From an uncultured Eubacteriales bacterium (GTDB taxonomy: Bacteria; Bacillota; Clostridia; Peptostreptococcales; Anaerovoracaceae): a stretch of 55,479 nucleotides of DNA. Location: NCBI GenBank assembly GCA_902796965.1, contig CADBRA010000041.1:1-55479 (forward strand), in the 5' to 3' direction. Under the pieces are notes generated by a model that had not been told where the DNA came from, did no database searches, and was given only the letters and a program-made list of their open reading frames with translations. How positions within the stretch are numbered: position 1 is the stretch's first letter; every line of letters begins with the position of its first letter. Shown here one piece after another: positions 44,462 through 53,800 of the stretch. A program made the translations under genes and the position numbers.

Positions 44462-45907
44462 ATGAATTACCGCACTGTATTTCACACATTGGGAAACATT
44501 CTTGTTGTTGAAGGCTTCATACTTATTCTGCCTCTGATCATAGCAGGGTTTTGCAGAGAACATGCCGCTGTCAGTGGGTTCGGAGCAGCGGCGGCCATAG
44601 CGTTTTCCGCCGGCTTTATACTGACGAGGATCGACAGAAAAGGCGAAATACTCCTCATGAGAGACAGCATGGTGATAGTGGGTCTTTCATGGGTTGTAAT
44701 CAGTATTGTAGGTGCTGTGCCTTATTATGTGAGTGGAGAAATCCCTATATTTATAGAAGCATTTTTCGAGACCATGTCAGGATTCACCACTACGGGAATC
44801 ACTGTTTTCAACGATGTAGAATCCGTAAGCAGAGCAATCCTTTTCTGGAGATCATTCACGGTATGGCTTGGCGGAATGGGGGTGCTGGTATTCATGCTGG
44901 CTGTACTTCCTGCAAAGGGCGGCAGCTCTCTGAATCTTATGAAGGCAGAGAGCCCGAGTTCTGACACTGATAAAATCGTGCCGAAAACACAGATGTCAGC
45001 GATTATTCTCTATACAATATATGTGATCCTCACAGTTTTAAACTTTATTTTCCTTAAGCTCGGAGGAATGCCGACGTTTGATGCGGTGAACATAACGTTC
45101 GGAACGGCCGGAACAGGCGGTTTCAATATACATGATGATTCGATAGCGTATTACAGCAGCGATTACATCACGATCGTGACTACGGTTTTCATGTTTCTTT
45201 TCGGCGTCAATTATTCTCTGTTCTTCCTGATGGTTACAGGAAAAGCAAGACAAGCATTTAGGAATCCGGAACTTAAAGCATATGCAGTGATAACCGTGTT
45301 CGCATCTGTTACCATAGCGTTTAACACTATGTCCAGATACTCCGGGTTCGGCAGAGCACTTATAAACTCTTCATTTACTGTGACGGCTACGTCGTCAAGC
45401 ACAGGCTTTATAATCGATGATTTCGACATGTGGCCCAGTTATTCCAAAATACTTCTGCTAGCGCTTATGTTCGTGGGAGCGTGCTCCGGCTCTACAGCAT
45501 GCGGGATAAAAATTTCCAGAGTTATCATTCTCGGCAAGCTCGTTGTCGCGGATGTCAAACGCCTGCTGAGTCCGCGTTCTGTCAATATCATAAAATATAA
45601 CGGCCGCGTTCTTAATCAGGAAGCCCTCGTCAGCGTATATTCATTTATTATCATGTATGCCGCTACATTTGTCGTTTCAGTGCTGCTTGTTTCAGTAAAT
45701 GACCTCGATATGATCACTACTATCTCAGCGGTTTCGGCTGCAATAAACAATGTCGGATGCGGGTTAGGCCAGGTTGGTCCATCAGGCTCGTTTTCGATAT
45801 TTTCTAGATTTTCGATGGTTGTACTGAGCATAGACATGTTGGCAGGCAGGCTTGAGATATTCCCGATCCTGCTGATGTTCTATCCGAGAACATGGTACAG
45901 GTACTGA
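44462..45907 (+). CDS. trkH: Trk potassium uptake membrane protein TrkH
   Basis: Potassium-conducting membrane subunit of the Trk/Ktr/HKT superfamily. It has 481 residues with about ten hydrophobic helices and four pore loops: TMSGFTTTG, TFGTAGTGGF, TATSSSTGFI and NNVGCGLGQVG. The GGMGVLVF loop is conserved too. TrkH and TrkA together form the uptake system. The last residues end in the usual FYPRTWYRY. Confidence 0.95.
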   Translation: MNYRTVFHTLGNILVVEGFILILPLIIAGFCREHAAVSGFGAAAAIAFSAGFILTRIDRKGEILLMRDSMVIVGLSWVVISIVGAVPYYVSGEIPIFIEAFFETMSGFTTTGITVFNDVESVSRAILFWRSFTVWLGGMGVLVFMLAVLPAKGGSSLNLMKAESPSSDTDKIVPKTQMSAIILYTIYVILTVLNFIFLKLGGMPTFDAVNITFGTAGTGGFNIHDDSIAYYSSDYITIVTTVFMFLFGVNYSLFFLMVTGKARQAFRNPELKAYAVITVFASVTIAFNTMSRYSGFGRALINSSFTVTATSSSTGFIIDDFDMWPSYSKILLLALMFVGACSGSTACGIKISRVIILGKLVVADVKRLLSPRSVNIIKYNGRVLNQEALVSVYSFIIMYAATFVVSVLLVSVNDLDMITTISAVSAAINNVGCGLGQVGPSGSFSIFSRFSMVVLSIDMLAGRLEIFPILLMFYPRTWYRY

Positions 45908-45916
45908 CGCGCATTA

Positions 45917-45945
45917 TTGACTTTGCGGTTATTCTGTGACAAAAT
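45917..45945 (+). promoter_or_regulatory. Promoter for the SAH-deaminase-like gene
   Basis: TTGACT (45917-45922) and CAAAAT (45940-45945) at 17 bases, with TGA giving a TGn extension. Confidence 0.6.
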
Positions 45946-45992
45946 GTCAGCCATGAAAAGACAGCCTCAAATTATAAAGAAGGAGAAAACAA

Positions 45993-47282
45993 ATGCTATT
46001 CAGCGATATTACGATTCTTGACGAAAATTTTAGGCGCCATGATCATATGTATGTCGGCACCGTCGGAGACAGCATCGCGTATATAAACAGCGAACGTCCT
46101 CAGATGAACTGCGGCGAGGAATATGACGGAAAAGGAAAGATGCTCATGAGCGCATTCTATAATGCTCATGCGCACAGCCCGATGATGCTCATGAGGGGAT
46201 ACGGTGAAAATCTGGCTCTTTCTGAATGGCTGAATGACAGAATTTTCCCGTTCGAGGCTCAGCTTTACAGCGGTGCTGTTTATTATTCTACACTTCTGGC
46301 TATAGCGGAATCGCTCAGGTTTGGAATAGTATCAACGAGCGACATGTACTATTTCTGCGATGATATGGCGAGAGCTTTTATGGACAGCTGCGCGAAGGCA
46401 AACATATCGAGAAGTATAACGAGTTTCGAGGAAGGTTCGGTTAAAAACAACGACAGCTATAAAGAAGCCGTGCGCTTCGCCCGTGAATATCACGGAGCTG
46501 CTGACGGTAAAATTCTCGTCGATGCGAGCATTCACGCCGAATACACGAACACAGAGACGAGCATAAGGGAAGTAGCCGAATACGCTTCAGAATATGGTCT
46601 CAACATGCATGTCCACGTTTCAGAGACGAAGAGCGAGCACGAAGAATGCAAGCAGAGACACGGCGGACGTACTCCTGTAAAGCTATTCAGCGATCTGGGA
46701 GTATTCGACACGAGATCTACAGCGGCTCATTGTGTGTGGGTTGAAGACGGTGATCTCGACATTCTTGCGGACAAAGGAGTGACAGTTGCAAGCTGTCCTG
46801 TCAGCAATTTAAAGCTGGCGAGCGGCGTGGCAGATATTCCGGCGATGCTCAAAAAAGGTATAAATGTTGCCATAGGCACAGACAGTGTCGCGAGCAATAA
46901 TAGTCTTAATTTCATAGAAGAGATGAAGTTTTTCGCGCTTCTCAACAAAGAAAGACATTCGGATCCTACACTTATAACGCCGGTTGAGACTCTGAGGGCC
47001 GGAACGCTTGCCGGGGCTCTTTCGCAGGGCAGAGAAAACTGCGGTGCGCTTAAGGCAGGAAACAGGGCTGACCTCATAGTTCTCGATCTCACAGTTCCTG
47101 AGATGAGGCCTATACATGATCTGGCGACGAATGTGGTTTATTCAGCGTCGGGCAGCGATGTCATTCTTACAATGGCAGATGGAAAAGTGTTGTATCGCGA
47201 TGGTCAGTATACGACAATAGACGTTGAAAAAGCTGCAGCCGAAACAGAAAACGCCTGCAGAAAGATAATCTCCAGCCTGTAG
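45993..47282 (+). CDS. Amidohydrolase, 5'-methylthioadenosine/S-adenosylhomocysteine deaminase-like
   Basis: A 429-residue zinc amidohydrolase of the MtaD/SAH-deaminase group, expected to deaminate adenine-containing nucleosides. Metal ligands are NAHAHS, HVHVSE, the His of AAHCVWV and the Asp of GTDSVASNN. The N-terminal RGYGENLALSEWLNDRIFPFE motif is typical of this group. Substrate is inferred: members include MTA, SAH and 5'-deoxyadenosine deaminases, and guanine or chlorohydrolase relatives cannot be fully excluded. AAGGAG precedes the ATG. The flippase gene follows after 15 bases. Confidence 0.8.
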   Translation: MLFSDITILDENFRRHDHMYVGTVGDSIAYINSERPQMNCGEEYDGKGKMLMSAFYNAHAHSPMMLMRGYGENLALSEWLNDRIFPFEAQLYSGAVYYSTLLAIAESLRFGIVSTSDMYYFCDDMARAFMDSCAKANISRSITSFEEGSVKNNDSYKEAVRFAREYHGAADGKILVDASIHAEYTNTETSIREVAEYASEYGLNMHVHVSETKSEHEECKQRHGGRTPVKLFSDLGVFDTRSTAAHCVWVEDGDLDILADKGVTVASCPVSNLKLASGVADIPAMLKKGINVAIGTDSVASNNSLNFIEEMKFFALLNKERHSDPTLITPVETLRAGTLAGALSQGRENCGALKAGNRADLIVLDLTVPEMRPIHDLATNVVYSASGSDVILTMADGKVLYRDGQYTTIDVEKAAAETENACRKIISSL

Positions 47283-47297
47283 TTGCAGCAAAGTTAA

Positions 47298-48902
47298 ATG
47301 GCAGGGAAATCTTTCGTAAAAGGCGCGGTGATCCTCGGCGCCGCAGGAATCGTAGTAAAAATACTGGGGGCTTTCTTCCGCATACCTTTGGCGAATATCA
47401 TAGGCGACACAGGTATGGGATACTATCAGACAGCATATCCTGTTTATGTGCTGCTCCTCGCAATCTCAACAGCCGGCATACCGACAGCTATAGCGAGGAT
47501 GGTTTCGGAGAGGACTGCGGAGGGAAATCACAGAGAAGCGTACAGGATATTCAAATTGTCGTTTATTCTCCTTGCATGCATAGGATTGGCGACATTTCTG
47601 ATACTTTTTCTGGGAGCTCCTTTATTCGTCAGTTTTTCAAATCCGAAGGCTATATATGCCATCAGAGCGATATCTCCGGCTCTGCTTGTGATACCGATCA
47701 TGGCGGCTTTCAGAGGATATACACAGGGACTTCAGGACATGACGCCAACAGCTGTGTCACAGATTGCAGAACAGCTCTTCAGAGTAATAGCAGGACTTGC
47801 ACTCGCAGTTGTTCTCGTGCCGGCGGGACTTGAATATGCTGCCGCAGGGGCATCGTTCGGCGCTGCTGCAGGCGGCATATGCGGACTGATCGCGATACTT
47901 ATTATTTTTTTCAAAAGAAGGAAAGTGATAAAACGGCAGTGCCTCGACACTCCGCCTGACGCTCCGGCTGAAAAATCCGGAACGATAATAAAAACTATAA
48001 TACTTATAGCTGTTCCTGTTACGATAGGAGCAGCTATAATGCCTCTGATGAGCAACATTGACCTTGTGCTTGTAAATCAGAGGCTTGTCGCATCAGGATT
48101 CTCAGCCGAGAAAGCCAACAGCCTTTACGGACAGCTGTCGGGCTTTGCGACGCCGCTTATTAACTTTCCTCAGGTTCTGACTCAGAGCATAGCGCTGAGC
48201 CTGGTTCCGGCCATAGCAGCAGCTCACCAGAGGAAAGATGCTGACGATCTGAGGCGTAATACAGAGCTTGGCATGCGTATGGCTATGATCGTCGGACTTC
48301 CGTGTGCAGCGGGTCTTTTCGCACTTGCTCAGCCGATAATGCTTCTTTTGTATCCTACTCAGAGGGAGAGCGCAATAAGCGCATCCGGATGCCTTGCAGT
48401 GCTCGCGATAGGTGTTATTTTCCTCTCGTCAGTTCAGACACTCACAGGCATACTTCAGGGAGTAGGTAAACAGATGATTCCTGTTTTAAATCTGTGCATA
48501 GGCGCTGTTTTCAAAGTGATAATAACATATGTGCTGACCGGGATTCCGGCGCTGAATGTCAAGGGTGCAGCTGCAGGCACAGTGTGCGCATACTTTGTTG
48601 CTACAGTGCTCAACTACAGAGCAGTCGGAAAATATACCGGGGCACAGTTCAGCGTTATGCTGACATTCATAAAGCCGGGTGCTGCATCAATTATTATGGG
48701 AGCTTCGGCCTGGCTGATCTGCAGTGCTTTGTTGCCGCTCACAGGAAACGTCATGGCAGTACTTGCTGCAGTGCTCGCGGGAGTTGTCATATATGCGATT
48801 CTGATATTCGCTTTAAGAATAATATCTGAAGATGAATTGAAAAGATTCCCAAAAGGAGAGAAACTCGCGCGCGCCGCGCGCAGACTCAGACTTTACAGGT
48901 AG
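47298..48902 (+). CDS. Polysaccharide/lipid II flippase, SpoVB-MurJ type
   Basis: A 534-residue polytopic membrane protein of the MOP exporter superfamily, with about 14 hydrophobic helices. It begins with the family's KGAVILGAAGIVVKILGAFFRIPLANIIGDTGMGYYQTAYPVY, matched here by residues near 6-50. SpoVB/YtgP (Amj/MurJ-like) members move lipid-linked cell-wall precursors. SpoVB itself is sporulation specific, whereas YtgP-type is vegetative; sequence alone does not separate them here. The SD is weak (GCAGCAAAG). Confidence 0.88.
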   Translation: MAGKSFVKGAVILGAAGIVVKILGAFFRIPLANIIGDTGMGYYQTAYPVYVLLLAISTAGIPTAIARMVSERTAEGNHREAYRIFKLSFILLACIGLATFLILFLGAPLFVSFSNPKAIYAIRAISPALLVIPIMAAFRGYTQGLQDMTPTAVSQIAEQLFRVIAGLALAVVLVPAGLEYAAAGASFGAAAGGICGLIAILIIFFKRRKVIKRQCLDTPPDAPAEKSGTIIKTIILIAVPVTIGAAIMPLMSNIDLVLVNQRLVASGFSAEKANSLYGQLSGFATPLINFPQVLTQSIALSLVPAIAAAHQRKDADDLRRNTELGMRMAMIVGLPCAAGLFALAQPIMLLLYPTQRESAISASGCLAVLAIGVIFLSSVQTLTGILQGVGKQMIPVLNLCIGAVFKVIITYVLTGIPALNVKGAAAGTVCAYFVATVLNYRAVGKYTGAQFSVMLTFIKPGAASIIMGASAWLICSALLPLTGNVMAVLAAVLAGVVIYAILIFALRIISEDELKRFPKGEKLARAARRLRLYR

Positions 48903-49035
48903 TCTGAGCATTATACAAGGGCTGTTTGCTGACTGCTGTTCATATATTTGAAGCGATACTTATCAAACGGGCTGTATCTGTACCAGTTATATGTTGAAAA
49001 TGCTTGCTTTTTTAACATAAAAGCATTGATTTCAG

Positions 49036-49064
49036 TTGCCCGTGCGGCAAAACAATGATATATT
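49036..49064 (+). promoter_or_regulatory. Sigma-A promoter for hup
   Basis: TTGCCC (49036-49041), 17 bases, TATATT (49059-49064). Transcription would start near 49071, giving an untranslated leader of about 158 bases. Confidence 0.65.
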
Positions 49065-49083
49065 TAAAATGATATCTGGCATA

Positions 49084-49177
49084 TTGAAAGTAGCGGCTGT
49101 GGAACCGCATATTTCAATGTAACCTGGTATCGGCCGCACGAAAAATTCTCATGGCTGTTGCGAAAGACATAGCCATG
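49084..49177 (+). promoter_or_regulatory. Foldable hup leader
   Basis: TTGAAA pairs with TTTCAA around an inner GCGG/CCGC hairpin. Downstream CATGGCT (49150-49156) pairs with AGCCATG (49171-49177). Neither is followed by a T-run. The structure may affect hup mRNA stability or translation; no known element is recognised. Confidence 0.4.
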
Positions 49178-49228
49178 AATCAGATGTTTTTCAGATGCAA
49201 AATATTATTTAATAAAAGGAGGACAGAC

Positions 49229-49510
49229 GTGAACAAATCAGAGTTAATCACGAAGGTCGCAGAAAAAACAGGTTTTACTAAGAGAGACTCGGAATCAGCA
49301 GTAAATGCTTTCATCGACAGCATTCAGGAAGCTCTTGTAGCAGGAGAAAAGGTTCAGCTTATCGGCTTTGGTACTTTCGAAACGAAAGAGAGAAAGGCCA
49401 GACAGGGCAGAAACCCTCGTAAGCCTGAGGAAACTATAGAGATTGCGGCATCAACAGCCCCTGTGTTCAAAGCAGGCAAGGCCCTCAAGGATGCAGTCAA
49501 TAACAAATAG
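49229..49510 (+). CDS. hup: DNA-binding protein HU
   Basis: Histone-like nucleoid protein, 93 residues, standard length. [15 protein letters not shown] opens the fold, and the beta-arm [15 protein letters not shown] contains the Pro of the DNA-bending tip. The start is GTG 49229 with AAAGGAGG (49215-49222) six bases upstream; the longer frame to 49151 has no SD and would add an unrelated N-terminus. A terminator follows. rqcP lies 299 bases downstream, a neighbourhood shared with other Firmicutes. Confidence 0.97.
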   Translation: MNKSELITKVAEKTGFTKRDSESAVNAFIDSIQEALVAGEKVQLIGFGTFETKERKARQGRNPRKPEETIEIAASTAPVFKAGKALKDAVNNK

Positions 49511-49549
49511 CATTTCATAGTGTGCTTGTTGAATAAAACGAATAAATCC

Positions 49550-49577
49550 GGGCCGTCTCGCTGAGGCGGCTCTTTTT
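49550..49577 (+). terminator. Intrinsic terminator after hup
   Basis: GCCGTCTC (49552-49559) pairs with GAGGCGGC (49563-49570) with one G-T wobble, and a TCTTTTTG run follows. Confidence 0.85.
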
Positions 49578-49762
49578 GCATGTATACGCTATTTATTCCG
49601 CAAGGCTGAAACGGGCTCTGACGCCTGGTACAGAGCTGCAGAACGAGTCGTAATTACGAATTGTCAGTAGTGAGAAAACGATGCGGACCTAAGAATCTGA
49701 ATAAAAAGCAGATGCTGTTATTCACAGACAGCCATGCGTGGATATGTCCTGTGCATAAAGCA

Positions 49763-49790
49763 TTTACAGCGGTAAAGAACAGAATATAAA
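49763..49790 (+). promoter_or_regulatory. Promoter for rqcP
   Basis: TTTACA (49763-49768) and TATAAA (49785-49790), 16-base spacing, 20 bases before the ATG. The short distance would give a very short leader. Confidence 0.45.
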
Positions 49791-49809
49791 CAGGAGAGAA
49801 TAGACAAGT

Positions 49810-50052
49810 ATGAGAATAGATAAATATCTGAAAAACTCCAGAATAATAAAGAGGAGAACGCTTGCCAAGGACGCGTGTGACCAGGGCCGGGTTCTTGTCA
49901 ACGGCAGATCAGCTAAGCCGGGAACAGAAGTGGAGCAGGGAGATGAAATCCTCATAATGTTCGGTAACGGTGAGATGAATGTCAGGGTGCTCTCTACTCC
50001 GGAACATGTTACAAAAGATATGGCACAGTCCATGTACGAGATAATCCAATGA
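49810..50052 (+). CDS. rqcP: S4-domain RNA-binding protein RqcP (YabO)
   Basis: An 80-residue S4-fold protein. MRIDKYLKNSRIIKRRTLAKDACDQG is the S4 signature, here occupying residues 1-26. RqcP helps RqcH add C-terminal alanine tails to peptides stuck on split 50S subunits. Position after hup matches B. subtilis yabO, but the usual followers yabP, yabQ and divIC are absent; a sensor kinase overlaps its end (ATGA, 50049-50052). CAGGAGAG is the SD. Confidence 0.9.
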   Translation: MRIDKYLKNSRIIKRRTLAKDACDQGRVLVNGRSAKPGTEVEQGDEILIMFGNGEMNVRVLSTPEHVTKDMAQSMYEIIQ

Positions 50053-51329
50053 ACGCATATGTTTTGGCTGCAGGCGGATGGATTAAAAAGGTGCTCCTGT
50101 TGAGCCTTATCACCGTTATTTTTGCGCAGGCCAACCTGCATATCGTGAATGATATCTTCGTAATTTCGCTCGGTTCGATTTGCCTACCTGCGTTCGTATA
50201 CCTGGTAGATAAGCCTTCAATAATAGCAGTTTCTGCAGTGTCAGGCGCTGCTATTGTCGGAACGCGCGTGCTGGCAGCGGTATCGGGAGGCATGGCGGCA
50301 GTATCTGCTTTCAATGACAGCTTTCCGGAGATACTCTTTTATATAGTGTCAGGTCTTCTTCTCTATCTTTTCGATAAGTTTACCGGACACAGCAGAAAAC
50401 TCGCTTTATTCATCCCGGGGGTAATGCTGATTGATTACGTTTCAAATGCAATGGAGCTGTTTTCGCGCATTCAGAGACAGGCATGGGAACTTGATTCGCA
50501 GTATCTGCTTATCACTGTCGCAGTTGTCCGCGGACTTATTCTTCTGCTTTTCCTGCTTTCAGTAGACAAATACAGAATCATGCTTCTTTCAAGGACGCAT
50601 GCCGAAAGATACAACAGGCTTATAATGCTTACATCAAAGCTCAAAGGAGAACTCGTATGGATGAACAAGAACATCTCGGGCATCGAGGATACGATGTCGA
50701 CCGCGTATAGTCTGTATGAGGATCTGGAGGAGTCAGGACAGGAGAGATGTGCAAAAGAGGCTCTTTCCGTAGCTAAGGATGTTCACGAGATAAAAAAAGA
50801 ATATATCATGATTCACAAAGGAATTGCAGCTGCTGTCGAAAGCGAGTCAGGGACAGAGGGCATGCAGATGTCAGAACTGTTCATGATACTATCTGAATCT
50901 GTACACGAAGAATACAGAGATTCCGGAAAGAATATCACTGTGCTGACGCAGAGTGATGACAGATTGTTTACAGATGATCCTTATTTGTTCCTGTCGGTGT
51001 TCCACAACCTTATCGCGAATTCAGCAGAAGCTGTTGAGGGAAACCGCTGTTCTGTAGTTATCTCGGAACACAGAAATGGCGATTCATTTATTTTCAGCGT
51101 CAGGGATAATGGGCCAGGAATACAAAAAGAATATGAAGAACAGATCTTTGAACCGCGTTTCTCCACGAAGATAAACTACGATACAGGAGAGGTGAACAGA
51201 GGCCTTGGTTTAAGCGTCGTAAAGGATATCGTTGAAAAGGATCTGGAGGGGAGCATACGCCTTGGACATACGAAGAAAGGCGCTGAATTCATTATTTCGG
51301 TGCCTGATGAAAAACTACAGGTGATATAA
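50049..51329 (+). CDS. Sensor histidine kinase, YcbA/GlnK-like
   Basis: A 426-residue membrane sensor kinase. The first 175 residues hold about six hydrophobic helices. The phospho-acceptor region reads DVHEIKKEY (His246), the short DHp type of the YcbA group. The HATPase domain has the N-box HNLIANSAEA (319-328), G1 DNGPG (353-357) and G2 GLGLS (385-389). In B. subtilis the related GlnK/GlnL pair responds to glutamine. Here the ligand is inferred from the partner's YcbB-type domain. Its response regulator gene starts immediately after the stop. Confidence 0.88.
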   Translation: MNAYVLAAGGWIKKVLLLSLITVIFAQANLHIVNDIFVISLGSICLPAFVYLVDKPSIIAVSAVSGAAIVGTRVLAAVSGGMAAVSAFNDSFPEILFYIVSGLLLYLFDKFTGHSRKLALFIPGVMLIDYVSNAMELFSRIQRQAWELDSQYLLITVAVVRGLILLLFLLSVDKYRIMLLSRTHAERYNRLIMLTSKLKGELVWMNKNISGIEDTMSTAYSLYEDLEESGQERCAKEALSVAKDVHEIKKEYIMIHKGIAAAVESESGTEGMQMSELFMILSESVHEEYRDSGKNITVLTQSDDRLFTDDPYLFLSVFHNLIANSAEAVEGNRCSVVISEHRNGDSFIFSVRDNGPGIQKEYEEQIFEPRFSTKINYDTGEVNRGLGLSVVKDIVEKDLEGSIRLGHTKKGAEFIISVPDEKLQVI

Positions 51330-51330
51330 G

Positions 51331-52182
51331 ATGACAAAGATATTTCTGCTTGACGATGACAAAGCAGTCATCAGTGTGCTCAGAATAATAATAGAACAGA
51401 AAAATCTCGGAATAGTATGCGGTACGGCGCAGTCTGCCGATGAAGCACTTGAGGAGCTGCAGTACACAGATCCTGATATCGTAATAACAGATCTTCTAAT
51501 GGACGGAATAGACGGAATAGCATTTGTCAGAAAGGCCAGGACGATGGTACGTGGCGCATCATTCATTATGCTTTCTCAGGTCATTAATGAAAAAATGATT
51601 GCTCGTGCGTACGAGGCCGGCGTGGAATTCTTCATAAGAAAGCCTGTAAACAGCATAGAAGTCATCAATGTTATTCAGAACGTGGCGCGCAGGAGGTCTC
51701 TTGAAAAGACGGTCAGCAAAATACAGAATATTTTCGACGCCGGAAACGGCAGCGTTCCGGAAATGGCATCGTCTGATGAAGAACTCGCAAGGAACGAGAA
51801 ACTTCAATACATACTGCAGAAGCTCGGCATCACAGGAGAAAAGGGATGTGATGATATCATCACTGTAGTCAACTACTGCTGCAGTCATGAAGCCTCACTC
51901 AGAGATCTTACACTCAAGGAAATATTCGCAAAATTTACAGATTCGCCCAAATCCATGGAACAGAGAATAAGGCGGACTGCGTCTGCTGCACTTTCCAATA
52001 TTGCCCATATGGGACTTAACGACTACGCTGATGAGATATTCAGCGAATTTGCGGGAAATCTTTTCAAGTTTGAGCAGGTATATAAAGAGATGGACTATAT
52101 TCAGGGCAAGTCTGATCAGCATGGAAACGTGCAGATCAAGCGGTTTATATCAGCGCTGGTAAACGAATGTAAAAATGTATGA
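51331..52182 (+). CDS. Response regulator, YcbB/GlnL-like
   Basis: A 283-residue response regulator. The receiver has acidic DDD at 8-10, the phospho-Asp D54 in VITDLLMDG and Lys104 in FIRKPV. After a linker, residues about 155-280 resemble the YcbB output domain (LQYILQKLGITGEKGCDDI and a helix-rich RIRRTASAAL segment). It probably binds DNA as in GlnL, which activates glutamine transport and glutaminase genes. None of those genes is within the window. It is transcribed with the kinase. Confidence 0.88.
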   Translation: MTKIFLLDDDKAVISVLRIIIEQKNLGIVCGTAQSADEALEELQYTDPDIVITDLLMDGIDGIAFVRKARTMVRGASFIMLSQVINEKMIARAYEAGVEFFIRKPVNSIEVINVIQNVARRRSLEKTVSKIQNIFDAGNGSVPEMASSDEELARNEKLQYILQKLGITGEKGCDDIITVVNYCCSHEASLRDLTLKEIFAKFTDSPKSMEQRIRRTASAALSNIAHMGLNDYADEIFSEFAGNLFKFEQVYKEMDYIQGKSDQHGNVQIKRFISALVNECKNV

Positions 52183-52380
52183 TATGAGCGTGACACGATG
52201 ATAGTTATTTCCTGGAAGTTAGGCTTACGGACCGCTTACGAGCCGTTCAAACGCAGATGCGCAGCAGGAGGAAACACCTTCATGTTATCAATTGTGCAAT
52301 TATGCCTTGATGCTGCAGTTCAGTTAATAGAATGAAATAATGCGGAAGTATTCCTGTGCGCTCCGTGCACCACAAAAAGC

Positions 52381-52416
52381 AAAAGACCGCGGCACCTTAT
52401 GGCTCCGCGGTTTTTG
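52381..52416. terminator. Bidirectional terminator
   Basis: ACCGCGG (52386-52392) pairs with CCGCGGT (52405-52411), extended by A/T pairs. AAAA lies on the left and TTTTT on the right, so it can serve both the glnL-like gene (+) and the transporter gene (-). Confidence 0.85.
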
Positions 52417-52468
52417 CTGCTTTGGTTGGTTTAAAAATGTATTATTTGAAATTTGTATGGAAGCAATT

Positions 52469-53614
52469 TTATGCAACGATATCAGAAGACTGATTGAACT
52501 GGTCTTTCTCCATGATTTCGCTGGCGTGCTCCGCGATGGAAGCTGTTTTTTTCCTGACGCCGTATTCGCGGTAAGCTGCAAAGCCCATGAGTACGAGTCC
52601 GGCATATCCGCTGAACGGATAGATGATGTTGATGAGTTTCTTGAAATCAGTTGCTCCGAGAACGAGACCGAGAACTGTGAGACCGAGCGCAATGAGTACG
52701 AATTTAAGAGTACCATCCTTTGCAACCTGTCTTACATTGCCCCATAACATCGGCACTGTAGTCGTGTAAATGCCGCAGCATATTATGATCGAGAATATTA
52801 CCCCGAATACCGGGTTGATCTTCTGTGCAAGTGCGAGTGTTGGAACTGATTTTGCGAATATTTCCTGAATATTGGCCATGAGACCGAGGTTCATGGCGAG
52901 CACAGCCGCTCCGAATAATGCTCCGCCGAGTATACCGCTCAGCTTAGCCTCTTTTGCACTGTTTGCATTCTTTCCTATACTGCTTGCGAGAATTATTACG
53001 ACAACAGCGTTGAATGAAGGATAAAGAATTGCAGACCAGAGCCATCCGCCTGATGTCTTTGTGATATTTAGCGAAGGAATAACTGCTGCAGCTGCAGGAA
53101 TTGCACTTACGTTAGCAGCAAAGCTGTAAATACCGATTCCCACTGCGCATAATATTATTACAACTCCGAGGCTTCCGAGAATGTCGGTCAGTTTCTGAAG
53201 TCCGAGTATTACAGTGAAAAATGCGAGTCCCGCCATCACGACGCGCCCGATTACCGGATTGATGCCAAAATATTCAGCGAGCGTAGCGCCTGCTCCGGCG
53301 ATCATGATTACATATACGCCGTAAAGGAATATCTGGAATATATATTCCGCGATTTTCCCGAATTTCTTTCCAAAATAATATGAAATGATATCTCCCGGAT
53401 TATCGAGCTGCTGCTCATATCCGTGTTTCATAAACAGGCCGCCGATCCATGCAAATATAACTGCTGTCACGATTGTTCCGGCAATGCTCATTATACCCTG
53501 TCCCGTGAAAAACTGCATTATTTCCTGTCCTGTAGCAAAGCCAGAGCCTATCGCGCATGCGACAAATGCACCGGCGTATTTAAGGACGTTAATCGGATTT
53601 ACCGTCTCTTTCAT
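52469..53614 (-). CDS. YkvI-like membrane transporter
   Basis: A 381-residue protein with about ten hydrophobic helices. It begins with a helix carrying GAFVACAIGSGFATGQEIMQFF, matched here by residues near 15-36. The IGSGFATGQE motif is typical of YkvI and distant LeuT-fold transporters of the APC superfamily. Substrate unknown; relatives in this superfamily carry amino acids or cations. A charged C-terminal tail follows the last helix. AAGGAGGG precedes the start on the minus strand. Confidence 0.8.
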   Translation of the reverse strand: MKETVNPINVLKYAGAFVACAIGSGFATGQEIMQFFTGQGIMSIAGTIVTAVIFAWIGGLFMKHGYEQQLDNPGDIISYYFGKKFGKIAEYIFQIFLYGVYVIMIAGAGATLAEYFGINPVIGRVVMAGLAFFTVILGLQKLTDILGSLGVVIILCAVGIGIYSFAANVSAIPAAAAVIPSLNITKTSGGWLWSAILYPSFNAVVVIILASSIGKNANSAKEAKLSGILGGALFGAAVLAMNLGLMANIQEIFAKSVPTLALAQKINPVFGVIFSIIICCGIYTTTVPMLWGNVRQVAKDGTLKFVLIALGLTVLGLVLGATDFKKLINIIYPFSGYAGLVLMGFAAYREYGVRKKTASIAEHASEIMEKDQFNQSSDIVA

Positions 53615-53654
53615 GAAAACCCTCCTTGGTGATAATAGCTGATATATTTTAATG

Positions 53655-53669
53655 TTCTGAATGTCAGAA
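53655..53669. promoter_or_regulatory. Candidate operator of the YkvI-like gene
   Basis: TTCTGA-ATG-TCAGAA is a perfect inverted repeat about 41 bases before the transporter's start. It overlaps a weak minus-strand promoter (CTGACA then TATATC). It could bind a dimeric regulator. Confidence 0.4.
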
Positions 53670-53800
53670 TTTGCTTTTTATGGAGCAGTGCTCCGCATCA
53701 GCATGTTTATATTATTCTGCAGGTATGCACAGGTTTCAAAAAAGAACAGAAAATACGAAATGAATTTTGTATACAAAGCGGAAAATCACGAAAAACGTAC

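Larger units (their letters stand above)
48903..49228. other. Intergenic region before hup
   Basis: 326 bases with no gene in the first 130. It then carries the hup promoter (49036-49064) and a long leader with two foldable parts (49084-49177). No clear terminator for the flippase gene is visible. Confidence 0.6.
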
